A stretch of DNA of 64,000 nt from Thysanoteuthis rhombus (GCA_963457665.1 OY735209.1:61342154-61406153), one strand, 5' to 3'. Positions 13,113 through 24,160 are shown, counted from the stretch's first letter. Notes: generated by a model from the sequence alone, not told the origin. Program-made: numbers and translations.

Positions 13113-13888
13113 TTAAACAGAGTCCTTACTAAAATTAAATGAGTGTGGTCTCAGTCCTCGTCGACTCTTTCCGGGGCTTCCATTGGGGCTTCCTGTTGGC
13201 GTCCCCCAGCTGTCTGAATCACTGTCTCTATGAACGTTGCTCTCTTGACGACTTTGGGCTATAAGCAATGAATCCCTGGCAGACAATAATGGCTTCACTT
13301 CAGTATCAAGCCCATTCAAATCAGTACTGTCTGTGTCTGACAGAGCGGAGTCTTCAGGAAGTGACTTTGGATTTGACTGCACGACTTGTGTCTTAGAACT
13401 CTTTCCGATGACCTGCAGGAGCTCTTCTTCACTAGCCCCGGCCATGACGGTACTAGTGCCCAGCTTTCTTTGTCGGAGACGCTTTGCATGCATAGTGATA
13501 GGACTAGGCACATAACGCTTGAATGTTAGCAGCTCAGCATTAACCGAAGAGGGAGATAACTGTTGTTGCTGTAACCTGGAACTTGATTCGGATTTCGTTT
13601 GAGTGAAAGGGGTGATGCTCGTGTCGAAGTCGTGATCATTTGACTCGCACAACAGCTTGCTATACACAAACTCATCAGGTGTGAAAGGGTCACTGACATC
13701 ATCCTCTTCTTCCTCGTCCTCTTCTTCATTGTCCTCCCCCTCCTCCTCCTCCTCCTCCTCATCATCATCGTCATCATCGTCATCATCGTCATCATCGTCA
13801 TCATCTGTTTCTCTTTTTTTAGCCTCTCTTCTATTTGTTTTATCCCTTTTGGAACACAATTCATCATTAGAGGACACTTCCACAACTG
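13113..13888 (-). CDS. FRMPD-family exon 12 (acidic and low-complexity C-terminal tail, stop codon)
   Basis: This 776-nt exon completes a split codon and encodes 257 further residues up to TAA. In order: AVVEVSSNDELCSKRDK and a basic patch; 15 Asp then 7 Glu and a further acidic mix (about residues 468-507 of the joined frame); a Q4 run; KRYVPSPITMHAKRLRQRKL; GTSTVMAGASEEELLQVIGK; and a Ser/Pro/Gly-rich end with RDSDSDSWGTPTGSPNGSP. This is a disordered-type tail with many potential phosphorylation sites. The acceptor has tandem cagcag. The frame ends KDSV, but a possible donor (gtaagg) lies at 13129, fifteen bases before the stop, so the transcript may continue. Confidence 0.85.
13741..13806 (-). 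repeat. Coding trinucleotide repeat (GAT/GAC and GAG) for an Asp/Glu run
   Basis: On the minus strand about 45 nt of GAT/GAC repeats in a regular three-codon pattern are followed by GAG repeats, giving D15 then E7. The tract lies inside exon 12 and keeps frame. It is a coding microsatellite and likely to vary in length between individuals (inference). Confidence 0.9.
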
Positions 13889-14290
13889 CTGAAAAACAAA
13901 TGAAGAAATCAAAATTCAAGAGGAAAGATAGAAAGAAGAAGAGAAAAAGAAAGAACGAAAAAAAAAAAAAGAAGAAAGAGACGGAAAAGGGTGGGGAAGT
14001 GTGAGAAGCAGTAGTGACACTTATGGCGATGCCGTAATTTCCAGTAATTACATGGGAGAGAACTACAATTGAAATTTTGTTTGGATTCTGAGATTATTAT
14101 CTATTTATTTTCATTTCTGTTGTAAAAGGAATCCAAAGAAAAGGCACAAATAATCTGAAATAAAAAGTAAAATATAAGTTACAGCTAGAGGCAAACAGAA
14201 AATGTATTTATTTTCAAGTATTAACAGATAGGAAAAGACATCACTATTATTTCTGACTAGTATTATAATGAGTAATACTACAATGACTAC

Positions 14291-14554
14291 TAGGACCATC
14301 TTAAGAATATTTGGGGCACCCGGGCAAAGCGATGTATTCGATTTGGTCTGCAAGCCCATGGTGCCAATCTATGGATTCAACAAAGAGGCAAAAACTGATA
14401 TCAGCGTGAATGTAAAATTTCATTTTTCCGAGAAGGTTCTCTATATCTGCCATAAAATATAAACCTTAACTTTTCAAATTAAATTTTGGGGCCCCTAAAA
14501 TCAAGGGGGTCCCCCAAGCAAATGCCCAGTGTGTCCACATGATAAGATGGCCCT
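14291..14554. mobile_element. Short TIR element (possible MITE)
   Basis: aggaccatcttaa at the left and ataagatggccct at the right are inverted repeats. The interior also carries paired stretches (tttggggcacccgggcaaa and an inverted-like ggggtcccccaagcaaa). No coding capacity was identified. Confidence 0.5.
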
Positions 14555-14744
14555 AACGTCTACAGTACTGAGAATGACTGTAAAATTTCTGTTCCCATTG
14601 TACCAATTATTGTTTGAATTGAAAATTGAAAGTAACAAACCCTATTTCTTAAAAAATACTTCAAGTCTTCCACAATGTTTACTCCACAGAAATAAATAGA
14701 GGTGTAATCTTTTTATAAAAAAACCCCAGATCAATTCGACAATT

Positions 14745-15075
14745 AACCATGATTTTTTTGTGTACCATTCCTCAACATTTTTACTATGGAGAAACACTTG
14801 GAATTTTTTAGATCTCCAGGAAAATCCTTTAATCTATGAAAAAAGATGTGAAACTCAAAGTGCTTTGTAACATGCTCCAAGCATTTTCAATCTTTCAAGT
14901 ATGGCATTTCTCAACCTTTTACTATTGATGAACCCTTGGAATAATTTCAACATCCCAAGGAACCCCTATGATCTATGAGATGATATGAGACGACGAAAAA
15001 AGGGTGAAGCAAAACCTACAAGCAATGCAACACATAATGTTAATTGTAACATGCTTTAAGTGATTTTAGAATTGC
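14745..15075 (+). repeat. ~175-bp tandem repeat, two units
   Basis: Units share tttctcaaccttttactat, gaacccttggaataatttc, aaggaacccctatgatctat, aagtgctttgtaacatgct and aagcattttcaatctttca. The acatgct landmark recurs at about 14869 and 15049, 180 bp apart. Confidence 0.75.
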
Positions 15076-15834
15076 AAAAAAATCATTCAATCTATCACTA
15101 TCAGATTTCAGACATTACCAATAGGATGACCTTTTTTTTCCCGTCTTATTATTGTTGCTTTTTTTCACAGTATTTGTACTAAAAAAAATAATAGAGATAC
15201 TTTCCACTTCTTCAGTGAAGAGATAGAAAAATCAAGAAGTTTTTTTAGGGGCTGACTGAAGATATTGATGGAATGAACTCTGGAGTTTATTCTATCAATT
15301 ACTGAGATTTTATCAATGATCTGAAGAACCTTTTTTGCTCACCAGATAGTTTTGGAGGTTAAAATTAGCCATGGTGAGTTATTTGCAAAATCAGTGGTTT
15401 CAAAACTTTGAAAACTGAAAGACATTTTCGATAAAGGTATTATTCTGGCGAACCCCTGTTTTTAGTATTTGGTTTTCAAACTGTAATCAATAGACTACTA
15501 TAATAAACAAATCTTGACCTTGAAAAATGATTCGTATTCAAAATGAATTACATTCATTTGAATTCTAATACATGGTACAATTTTGTGTACAATAATGATA
15601 TTTTTTGATAGTTGCTTGATGGATAATGTTATTTCTCTGCCACATATTTCGCAAATATCAGGTTTAAAAAAAGAACATTATTGCGGATCCTCAAATATTA
15701 TAGGTCGGAACCTTAGTATCAGAACCTCTGAGCTAAATGAATTCATTATTAACTGAAAGGAAATCATTGCAGCCTTCCTTAATATCTACCGTGTTTAGTT
15801 TCATACAGCATATGTCTAAATGGTCTACCAAGAT

Positions 15835-16335
15835 TTGTCATCATCATCATCAGTCTTTTAATGTCCCTTGTTAGACATAGACCTTCACCAAAATATTCTA
15901 GATATTTCTATCATGACTTTCATGGTGCCAATATCTCCTGAACCTGCCTAAATTCTAGTCTAAACCATCTTATTTTCTACCAGCCAGTTTTGCATATGAT
16001 CCCTAGGAATCCAAGTTGCAACAATGGTTGTCACTTGGGTTTTCTAATTGATTATATGATACCTTAAATTCCAGTTTTTTTCTCAAACATCCTGTGAAGT
16101 CTTGTGATCTCTCTGTCGGTTTATAAGTATGATCCTCTCACATTGTATGGTTCTTTGAGAGAATCTTTTGGTTAGGTTCCATGTTTCAGTTCAATAGGTG
16201 GCCATAAAGGAGGATGCATTGGTTATAGACCCCTCTTTTCAGGATTAATAGCATGATTTTGTTCTTAAATATCAAGCTTGCTGTACTGAAAGCTTGCCGG
16301 CCTATGCTAAATTTCCAAGTGAGAATGACCTTCTA
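15835..16335 (-). mobile_element. RTE-like LINE fragment, 3' end
   Basis: The minus strand has TWNLTKR, then a degenerate stretch leading to the (gatgat)-type tail at 15838. It resembles the RTE C-terminal copies at 26600 and 54690 but has several frameshifts and stops. Confidence 0.7.
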
Positions 16336-16379
16336 GCATTAAAAATCAACATTCAAAATCATGGCTTTTTACCTGGATT

Positions 16380-16700
16380 TGAACACTGACTGACCTCTGG
16401 CACTAGTAGGAAATATACAACTGCCCCAGCCATGAAAACCACTTTGATAGTACCTGTTTCACACACAGAAAGTCCTTGGTTCGATACCTAGTATGAGCAA
16501 AGAGTATGGAAAACTCTTCAACAGAAGAAATTTCCCTGTGCACTCAGCAGCTAAATGAGTACACTCTAAGCTGTGTGATTAGGGTGGAGTCATGCATTTG
16601 GTGGATTTTCATCCTGCCAAGGGGTGGTCATAAAAACTTGAAGGAATAAAGTCCAGGACTCTACTAGACTTGAGACTAACAAGGATGGATGCAATGGAAC
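16380..16700 (+). mobile_element. SINE-like repeat with B-box
   Basis: ccttggttcgatacc near 16472 fits a Pol III B-box, with an A-box-like tggcactagtagg about 70 bp upstream. The body (gtgtgattagggtggagtca, tcatcctgccaaggggtgg, cataaaaactt) is repeated antisense at 63600-63870. Confidence 0.65.
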
Positions 16701-16895
16701 CTAGGACTTTGTCATCGGCCTCCAAACTCCATGAAGATCGTCTCTTAAAAGATGGGAGCCTTTATCATTAACTCTCAACCATGAAGAAGGGCCATAAGTA
16801 ACTTTTCTCTTTAGCAGTATGAAATTGAATTTTTCAATAGTATTATTCATTGAACAAACATAGCAATCAAAGATGGTAAAGAGTCCTATTTTATT

Positions 16896-16899
<4 letters not shown>

Positions 16900-16938
<39 letters not shown>
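16900..16938. repeat. (AT)n microsatellite
   Basis: A pure AT dinucleotide run of about 39 bp. Confidence 0.95.
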
Positions 16939-16943
<5 letters not shown>

Positions 16944-16979
16944 GTACATGTGTCTGTTTATTTGCTTGTTCCAGCAACC

Positions 16980-17300
16980 CTATCTACAAAGCTGAAAATT
17001 AGCATCAATACTCCATTTGACCTTTTCAGATTTTTAAAAAAAAAATTTTTGGAATAAAGGCTTTTTAGGGCTCAATTCTGACAGGTTTATCAATAACATC
17101 CCAGAATCTGGATATTTTTTTTGTTTTTTCTGTTTTTGTTTTTTTCAAAACTCTATTTTAGATGTTTTCCAGTGGAAAGCGCCAGTGATGTCATAAATGA
17201 AATTTATTCTGACCGTATTTATTCTTTGAGGGAATTTTTCTACATGACTTCGAATTTCGACACTACAGTCGTTCAATTATTGACTGTGATTGCAAAATTA
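16980..17300 (+). repeat. Dispersed repeat (family P), copy 1
   Basis: tctattttagatgttttccag, cgccagtgatgtcat and gacactacagtcgttcaatta recur in order at 42240-42420 (copy 2). There are no identified ends or coding region. Confidence 0.65.
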
Positions 17301-17744
17301 GAAATGGAAATACTTCATTCCAAATTTCAGACAATTTAAGACCAATGCAAAGAAAATCATGAGTTACCCCAGTTCTTGAATATAGCCAACAGGCATTATC
17401 AAGAAAGTTTTTTTTCGTAGATGGGGATTTTAATCATGATTTTTTTTTCACATTTTCTCCTTCATTTATTGATGCTTATCTTGTTACATTGAGTAATGAT
17501 CCATTTTAGATATCTTTTTGAAAATCCCCCATGATGTTAAAATGATGCAAATAATGCAAACACAGAGCACATTTCAGTGAAAAAGAAATTCAAGCACAAT
17601 ACATAGATCCTGGTAAGAATCATAAGTATAAAAAGAAAGAGCTGAAATTGATTCTACAGAATATAAGTAAACTTAATAAAAATAAGCTATAATAAAGAAT
17701 TACCAGCAGTAAAGTACCACTGATGTTGAGATGATGAAAAAAAG

Positions 17745-17971
17745 TGAAGCAAACTTCACAAGTCATGTGCGACTTGAAGTGCCTTGCAGCATGCTTTAAG
17801 CATTTTCAATTTCCTTATGTGTCCATCAGAACTTTTTCCAAAGGAGAAATCCATGGAATAATTTTCATGTCTCAAGGAATCCCTATAATCTATAAGATGG
17901 GATGATAGACAAAAAAAAAAGTGAAGCAAACTCCATAAAGAATTTGAGACCTAAAGTGCTTGTAACATGCT
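17745..17971 (+). repeat. ~175-bp tandem repeat, units before an insertion
   Basis: Landmarks gcatgctttaagcattttc (17788) and gtaacatgct (about 17962) are about 176 bp apart. The last unit is broken immediately after atgct, where unrelated sequence begins. Confidence 0.75.
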
Positions 17972-18469
17972 GTAGCAGGATGCAGGAAGTGGGTTGCATC
18001 GGATAATGCTGGAATCTGAATTTGTAGAGGTCAGTAAGGCTCAAATGGGTGATGAGAATCGGGAATTTTTATCTTAATTCAGCCTGACAAGACAAAGGAA
18101 ACCTGAGCTATTTATTTTGGCTGACTTGCTGAGATAAGGAGAAGGACTGCAGATAGCAGCAGAAGAGAGTGGTAGTGATTTTTCTGAGGACCCGGCTGGC
18201 TATCCATGCATATCGTATCACTTGTCATCTGCGCAACTCGAATTTGTTGTTTGTTCCAAGCACCGTTCCTTGTTTTTGTGAACAATGGGGTCCCTCACAT
18301 CAGTCAACACAAGGAAATAGAATGCAAGAGGTTTGTTTTCTGCATAGCATATTCTACCTTGTGTGTTCCAGTCACAGCTTTTATAATGTGAGGATATTTT
18401 TGTTTAGAGCACTTCTCTTTTTTTGCAGCTGCTCTTGCACTCCCAGGGACAAATGTTGACCACATAAAA
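17972..18469. mobile_element. Unidentified ~498-bp insertion flanked by atgct
   Basis: The satellite unit reads ...gtaacatgct | insert | atgctttagtcattttcac, so the insert is bounded by a 5-bp direct repeat atgct (17967-17971 and 18470-18474). It starts gtagcaggatgcaggaagtg and ends cacataaaa. No TIR, Pol III box or transposase was seen. An open frame 18169-18459 (96 codons) has no recognised similarity. Confidence 0.6.
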
Positions 18470-18474
18470 ATGCT

Positions 18475-18554
18475 TTAGTCATTTTCACTTTTCTCCTTTA
18501 ACCTTTCTTAACCATTTGACCCTGAAGAAACCCTTGGAATGACTTTCCTAATAT
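18475..18554 (+). repeat. ~175-bp tandem repeat, part-unit left of mariner
   Basis: tttcttaaccatttgaccc and gaagaaacccttggaatgac match the unit; it is cut by the mariner end at 18555. Confidence 0.75.
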
Positions 18555-19698
18555 GTTGTCCCGCATGAAATGACCATTTGTCATTATGATTGTGATTTTG
18601 TCAAATTCTGACACAGAAAATATAGTTATACACATTAAACTAATTATCTAACTTTGGCTCTCTTTGAAATTTAAAACTTACGTTCCATCATATCAGTTAT
18701 AATGAGATAATCTCTGTCTCTTGCTAGTGCTGTTCTCAAGAGAAATCATACTATTGTTTTTGTATGAGTTCAAACTTGATGGAAATACATTTCAAGCTCT
18801 CAAGAACATCAATTTTGCATTCTGAATGGGAATTTGGTCAGAAAGAACAATGTGATGTTGGCTCTATAAATATAATTCCAGATACATGAGTTTTGATACT
18901 CACCCTTGAGGATGCTTTCAAACAGTTGTTGATGCTGGAAATTCAATGGATGTTGTTGAAACTCATCCAAGGACATCTGTTCCAGCTCAAGTTCAAAATT
19001 TATAGATTTCCAGAACAACTCTAGGGAATAACCTAGCATCCATCAGAAAAGTGAAAAAAAGAATATGGAAAAATTTGTTCCACATGAATTAAGTGCTGAC
19101 AAGAAAATGCACCATTTAAGAATCTGTTCCTCACTTGTGGAACAGAACAAGGGATCCATTTTTGAAAAAAATTATCACTTGTAGTGGATTCTGTATGACT
19201 ATTACAAGAGATTTTCGCAACGGATAGATGTGATGTAAAAGTCAAAACATGATTCAAAACTTCCATTGAATGTATCTGAAATTAGCCATAAAACATCCAG
19301 CATTGGTGAACAGAGAGAGGCCCATTTTGCTGCATGATGACGCTAGAGCTCACATTGCCAATTCGATCATAACAAAATTGCAGCAACTTAATTATGACAT
19401 CTTTGATCATCTTCTATATTCACCAGACTCATCTCCAACAGATTATCACCTATTATAGCACCTTGAGCTTTTCCTTTGAAAAAACAAAACAAAAAGTATG
19501 CCAACAAAGAAGTGGTAATGACAGCATTTGAACAATTTCTAGCTTCAAAAGACACATCTTTTCACGAAAAAGGAATCTTGATGCCCAATGAATAAAGGTT
19601 ATTAAAGCAAATGGAACTTATTCTGATAAATAAACTGTTTTCATTTTGAAGTTGTTTTTCTTTTGTCATTTTTAAACCGACATTTCAAGTGGGACAAC
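18555..19698 (+). mobile_element. Decayed mariner transposon nested in satellite
   Basis: TIRs: gttgtcccgcatgaaatg at the left and, inverted, catttcaagtgggacaac at the right (outer ends 18555 and 19698). Plus-strand remnants of a mariner (DD34D-type) transposase lie in several frames: a DPFLKK-like stretch near 19150, then RPILLHDDARAHIANSI and LLYSPDSSPTDYHLL at about 19318-19456. The last holds the second catalytic Asp of the HD-N/D-A-R-x-H motif and the YSPDxSPTDYH motif. Frameshifts and stops make it inactive. Confidence 0.85.
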
Positions 19699-20345
19699 CA
19701 AATATTAGATGAGATAAGATGATAAAAAAATGGAGCCAACTCCACAAGTAGTGTGAAGCCTAAAGTGCCTGATAACATGCTTCAATCTGGTTCCATCTTT
19801 CAGTGTACCTTTTCTTAAACATTTTATCCGAGGGGAATGTTTACAATAATTTCTATGTCTCAAGGAACACCTATAATCTATCAGATGAAATTAAAAGGAA
19901 AGGATGAAGCAAACTCCACGCACAATGTGGGACCTGAAGTGTCTTGTAATAAACTTCAAGGATTTTCAATCTTTCAGAGTAACCTTTCCTTTTACTTGGG
20001 AGGAACCCTCAGAATAATTTCCATGTTACAATAAATCCTAATAATCTATAAGATAAGATGAGATGATAGAAAAGATGAAACAAATACCACGAGCAATATA
20101 AGATTTAGTGTACCTTGCAACATAATTAAAGTATTTGTTTCTTAATTACTTGAATAATTTTCATGTCTCAGCCAACGCCAATATTCTATAAGAGATGATA
20201 AATAATGTGAAGCCTGAAGTGTTCTGCAACATACTGCAGCATAGCATGACCTTTTTCAACTTTTCTACTTATGAAGAACCCTTGAAATAAGTTTCACGTC
20301 TTGAGAAACCTCAAAAATCTACTATTCTGTATTATCCCTATATTG
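19699..20345 (+). repeat. ~175-bp tandem repeat, right of mariner (about four units)
   Basis: Landmarks at about 19772, 19947, 20113 and 20227 mark units of about 175 bp, the last shortened. Blocks such as caaggaacacctataatctat and aagtgccttgcaacat recur. Confidence 0.75.
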
Positions 20346-20990
20346 AACCAGCCTGGCCCTATCTGATCAACCAGCTGAGTGTGCTACAGATTCTTATCTC
20401 TTTGCTTGTCTGTGTATTTCTAAGGGCTCTCCTGGTCATATCTTTTGGGCTACAGTCTTGAAAATTTGCATGAGTACACCACTGGGCACCATCTAAAAAA
20501 ATCTTCTTTTTTTTTGTTTTTTCAAAAAATGCTTTTGGGGGCTCTTTAGTCATTTTTGACTGACCAATAATGCTCAAAGTTAAGATAATTTTAGATGATT
20601 AGCTCTGGTAGTCATGCTAGAGTGATTCATGTCTACAAGGCATAGATAAATTACCTTTTTGTGGAATCTCAAGTGGCTTCTCAATAAACCACAGAGTTCC
20701 AGAAACTCAATTGGAGAAATGATGAATTAGACCAGTTTGACTTGACAGTGGTGCTGCTTCATCTGAGTCGATGGTTGGTAGGGAAAAATGTTCAGAACCT
20801 CCAAATCACATAGAGAGCTGACTGTAAATATATTTTCTCCAGCTAAGATAGATATAGAATCAGATTGCCTTTCAGATAAATCTTCAACTTCCAACTTCAA
20901 AACCTCCAGTCATTTGTTACACTGCTATGCTATTTCACATAACTTCACAAACATAACATAATGTTGCTAATATATCTCTGAATTTTTGAG

Positions 20991-21340
20991 ATGAGGTATT
21001 ATTATTATTTCTATGATTATTCGAACCATCCTCATCTTGGTTGTTTTTCATACAACGTTTCGGGTGTTGTACTCTTCAGCCTTCATCAGGTATCTTCTGG
21101 TAGGTGTGGGGAAGTAATGAACCGAACCCTTTATTTAACCGACGGGGGTATATTGACCGCACTCCCCTCTTAGCATTAGTAGTATTATTATTGTCTCACA
21201 CTGGGATTGAACCTAGAACCATCAGATTACTTGCAGTAATTTTGTCTGATTCTGTAACCGCTACGCTATGTGCCCATGTGGACACATAGCGTAGTGGTTG
21301 CAAGATGAGGATGGTCTAAATGATAATAGAAATAATAATG
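20991..21340. mobile_element. Inverted-repeat element with tRNA-like core
   Basis: About 40 bp at the left (tattatttctatgattattc...accatcctcatcttg) is repeated inverted at the right (caagatgaggatggt...aataatagaaataataatg). Inside are a motif caacgtttcgggtgttgtac followed by ttcagccttcatcagg, and an antisense tRNA-like segment (21190-21270). Confidence 0.65.
21190..21270 (-). mobile_element. tRNA-derived promoter segment (SINE-like)
   Basis: The minus strand reads tagcgtagcggtta (A box) and, about 40 bp on, ggttctaggttcaatccc (B box). An inverted A-box copy (cacatagcgtagtggttgc) lies directly beside it at 21281-21302, making a small palindrome. It is unlikely to be a working tRNA gene: no clear acceptor stem was found. 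Confidence 0.6.
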
Positions 21341-21845
21341 TTGCTAACTTGTTGCTTTTTTTCTGGTTATTTGTGTGCACTTTGATGTTTTCACGTTTCC
21401 TGAGATTAGTCTGTATACAAATGTATATTCAAAAATTTCTCAAAGGATTAGTAAGAATGGAATAACAATTAAAACATTTGTATTTCTAAATAAGTTCTAT
21501 CTATATCCACACCAGTTTTTCTCAATCCTTCTACCCCGGAGGAGTCCTTGGAGTCATTTTCATGTCTCAAGGAATCCCTTCAAAAATCATTATTTGTACA
21601 GTTCACAGCATGTCAGTAGTATTGGTAATTTGCATGTGTAATTATGCTACATTTTTTACATAACTTTCATACCAATGATTGACTATAGATATTATCCTTC
21701 TTACATAACTAAGTTTTTAAAAAGAACATACACAGCACAACAAGTGACAAATATCGAAACAATAATTTTTACACCTCGAGTTGGAATATGTTCTCAGCAT
21801 TCTTTCACAACAGATACCTGCAGGCAACTGAAATCTAGTATATGC

Positions 21846-21848
<3 letters not shown>

Positions 21849-21916
<68 letters not shown>

Positions 21917-21921
21917 TATAT
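21849..21921. repeat. (AT)n microsatellite
   Basis: About 70 bp of AT dinucleotides. Confidence 0.95.
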
Positions 21922-22102
21922 TGCCTAAGTTCAACCTCACCGACGATCCAGTTCTGCGTAGGGCAGAGGTAAAATGGGTCTGAAGCAAAGGTTTTGATCC
22001 TACCTCGTTATACTGGATGGGATAATGGAAAGTCTATAGCGACACTGAAGAGTTGTAATACAACGAAACAGCTGTCTATGGATGACACAATTATTTAATT
22101 AT

Positions 22103-22145
22103 TATATATATATATGTATATATATATATTTATATATATATATAT
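22103..22145. repeat. Imperfect (AT)n microsatellite
   Basis: AT run with a few interruptions. Confidence 0.85.
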
Positions 22146-23339
22146 AGTTTATGGACATCCTGCTCAAACAACACATAAAGAACATAACTCAATAATCTAT
22201 AATTCAGTATCATTCTTCGATATTAATTTTTCTATCACAATCTCTCATAGGACCTTTAGTGACTGTTCAAAGAACCCTGAGTGAAAAAGGCTGGTCTAAT
22301 GTTATAACAATTTATAATCACTTATGAAATGGCAAGACCTCTAGACGGTTTTAGATTTGATAAAATAATTAACCAACAAATTTTCCACTTGCTCTACTCA
22401 GGAAATGTGTATAATATTTCATATGTATAAACACTTACAACACAGAAAATCATATCATTAAGCAAACTCAGTTTTAGACTGAGGGAAATAATTAACAAAG
22501 CTTACACTGTGATGAATCAGATAAATTCCACTTGAATGGAAGCAGTCATGTCACATTTTGAAACCACAGCAGATATTTGGTAAAACAATGTGTCTTAGTT
22601 TTCAATCCAAATTTTGAATAGATGTCATGAAATCATATGAATTAAAGACTTTGTTAAAAATATGTTGAGAGCCTTTTGCACCAACTTAGGTAAGGCAATG
22701 TCTTCGAAAGTCAGGAAAAATACTTTGATGACTGAGTTAAGATGCTATGAATTCACATGAATTGAAGATTTTGCTTTAAAAAAACAGTTATCCATAGGAG
22801 AGAAGTCAGGTAAATGTATTAATGAATTTTAGTGTACGTGTGGAGTGTTCTTATTTGCCTTTATGAACTTGTTTTTGTATGGTATATTCATGGGAGTACC
22901 TAATCGTATGTATACATGGACATATTTCTGTGTAGATCATGAGTACAGTTGTTCTTTTTGTTTTGTTTGTGCATGCATAATATTTTTAGTATGCATTGGT
23001 ATTGCAGTTTCTTTTAATATGTGTTAATGGGATATAAGTTCTTCTTGTTCTCAATTCAGGGAGGTTTTTTTAACTTCCATTTTGATTATTGTTCAAAGAT
23101 ATCAATGAAAAAACAGAATGGTTAAGAACAAATATTGAAATTATGTTGAAAGTCAAAATGAAAACAATTTTTAAAAATTCCAGTGACTATAAAATTACTA
23201 TTGAAACCATTAACAGAATTAGCACAAACTCTGCAGACAAATTCTGTAACTTGGATGGGCTTTCACAGTTATTTCAAAGTTTCTTTCTCATCTAACAATT
23301 TGGAACTCTAAAACTACGATATTTTATGCCGTATAAGAT

Positions 23340-23480
23340 CCGATCTCCCCCAATGTGTCAAGAGGCAAATGTAATCTTTGTTGTCCAGCCTCGCATTGAC
23401 CAAAACTTGAGAAGGAGTTTTGAGTAAGGGGTGATAAATAAAAGGGAATTCAAGGAAATGCATTTTTCACAAATGGTGAC
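23340..23480 (+). repeat. Dispersed repeat (family C), copy 1
   Basis: Blocks tgtaatctttgttgtccag, a (t/c)attg(a/g)cc block and a gataaat..aggggaatt-like block recur at 23925-24115 and 41390-41560. Function and ends are unknown. Confidence 0.6.
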
Positions 23481-23924
23481 CATACAACAAACTCAATCCA
23501 ATGCAGGAATTGGTAAGAAAAAGCATATTTGTAGCTCCCCTCTCTTCTGCTTACAATTCTGCCTTCTCTCATAATTTTTTTTAGGAATTATCTCGATTAC
23601 AAAGTTTAACACAAAGGAAAAGCAAAATATATGGAAGGAAAACAAGCTGATGAAAAAAAAAAAATGATGTAAAAAATTTGAAGTGTAACAACAAAAATAA
23701 TGACAAAAACAGGAAATTTAAAAAAAACATTTCTGTGATCTATGAAGTGATCTTCACAAGACAAAATTTCAAATTTCAGCCAGAAATTTGTCTTTTTGTA
23801 GATGGTGAGCACTAAGGAGACTAACTACATGGTTGACAAAATTCAACCCGGGTGAACAGGCAGAAGGCAGGCAAGCAGGCAGGCAAGCAGGACATATGAG
23901 CAGAGTAAAGTGTTCAAGTACTGA

Positions 23925-24115
23925 TTTGATGGCATATGAGACTCCTCTTTTCCCCACCTCTAAGATGGCTCAAAAGGAAAATGTAACCTTTGTTGTCCAG
24001 TCCTACATTGGTTAGAACTTGACGAAGAGTTAAAGAACTGGATGATAAATGAGGAGAACTGAGGAGAAAAAAAATCTCAGCTGAGAGAGGAATGGGATGG
24101 ATCTTATATACCATC
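23925..24115 (+). repeat. Dispersed repeat (family C), copy 2
   Basis: It carries tgtaacctttgttgtccag, gatgataaatgaggagaac and tcttatataccatcaaat, matching the copy at 41390-41560. It ends about 45 bp from exon 11. Confidence 0.65.
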
Positions 24116-24160
24116 AAATTCAGTAATTCTGATGAGGGGAAACAATATCATTTGACTCAC

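Larger units (their letters stand above)
21515..22298. mobile_element. Possible hAT-like element
   Basis: accagtttttctcaatcc at the left and an inverted-like tgagtgaaaaaggctggt at the right suggest imperfect TIRs. Two AT microsatellites lie inside (21849-21921 and 22103-22145). No transposase was recognised. Confidence 0.35.
13889..24160 (-). other. Intron 11-12 (10272 bp)
   Basis: Dominated by a ~175-bp tandem repeat (14745-20345, discontinuous), a nested mariner, an unidentified insert, an RTE fragment, a SINE, an inverted-repeat element (20991-21340), AT microsatellites and two copies of another repeat (23340-23480, 23925-24115). Confidence 0.75.

Noticed and set aside
13657..14004. Plus-strand serine-run open frame
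   Set aside because: It is antisense to the acidic tract of exon 12 and continues into an A/G-rich intron; no splice or start support.
18809..19266. Minus-strand open frames across 18809-19266
   Set aside because: They are antisense to the decayed mariner transposase, whose plus-strand motifs explain the region.
21190..21270. A genuine tRNA gene
   Set aside because: A and B boxes are present but no complete cloverleaf was found and it sits inside an inverted-repeat element; treated as SINE-like.
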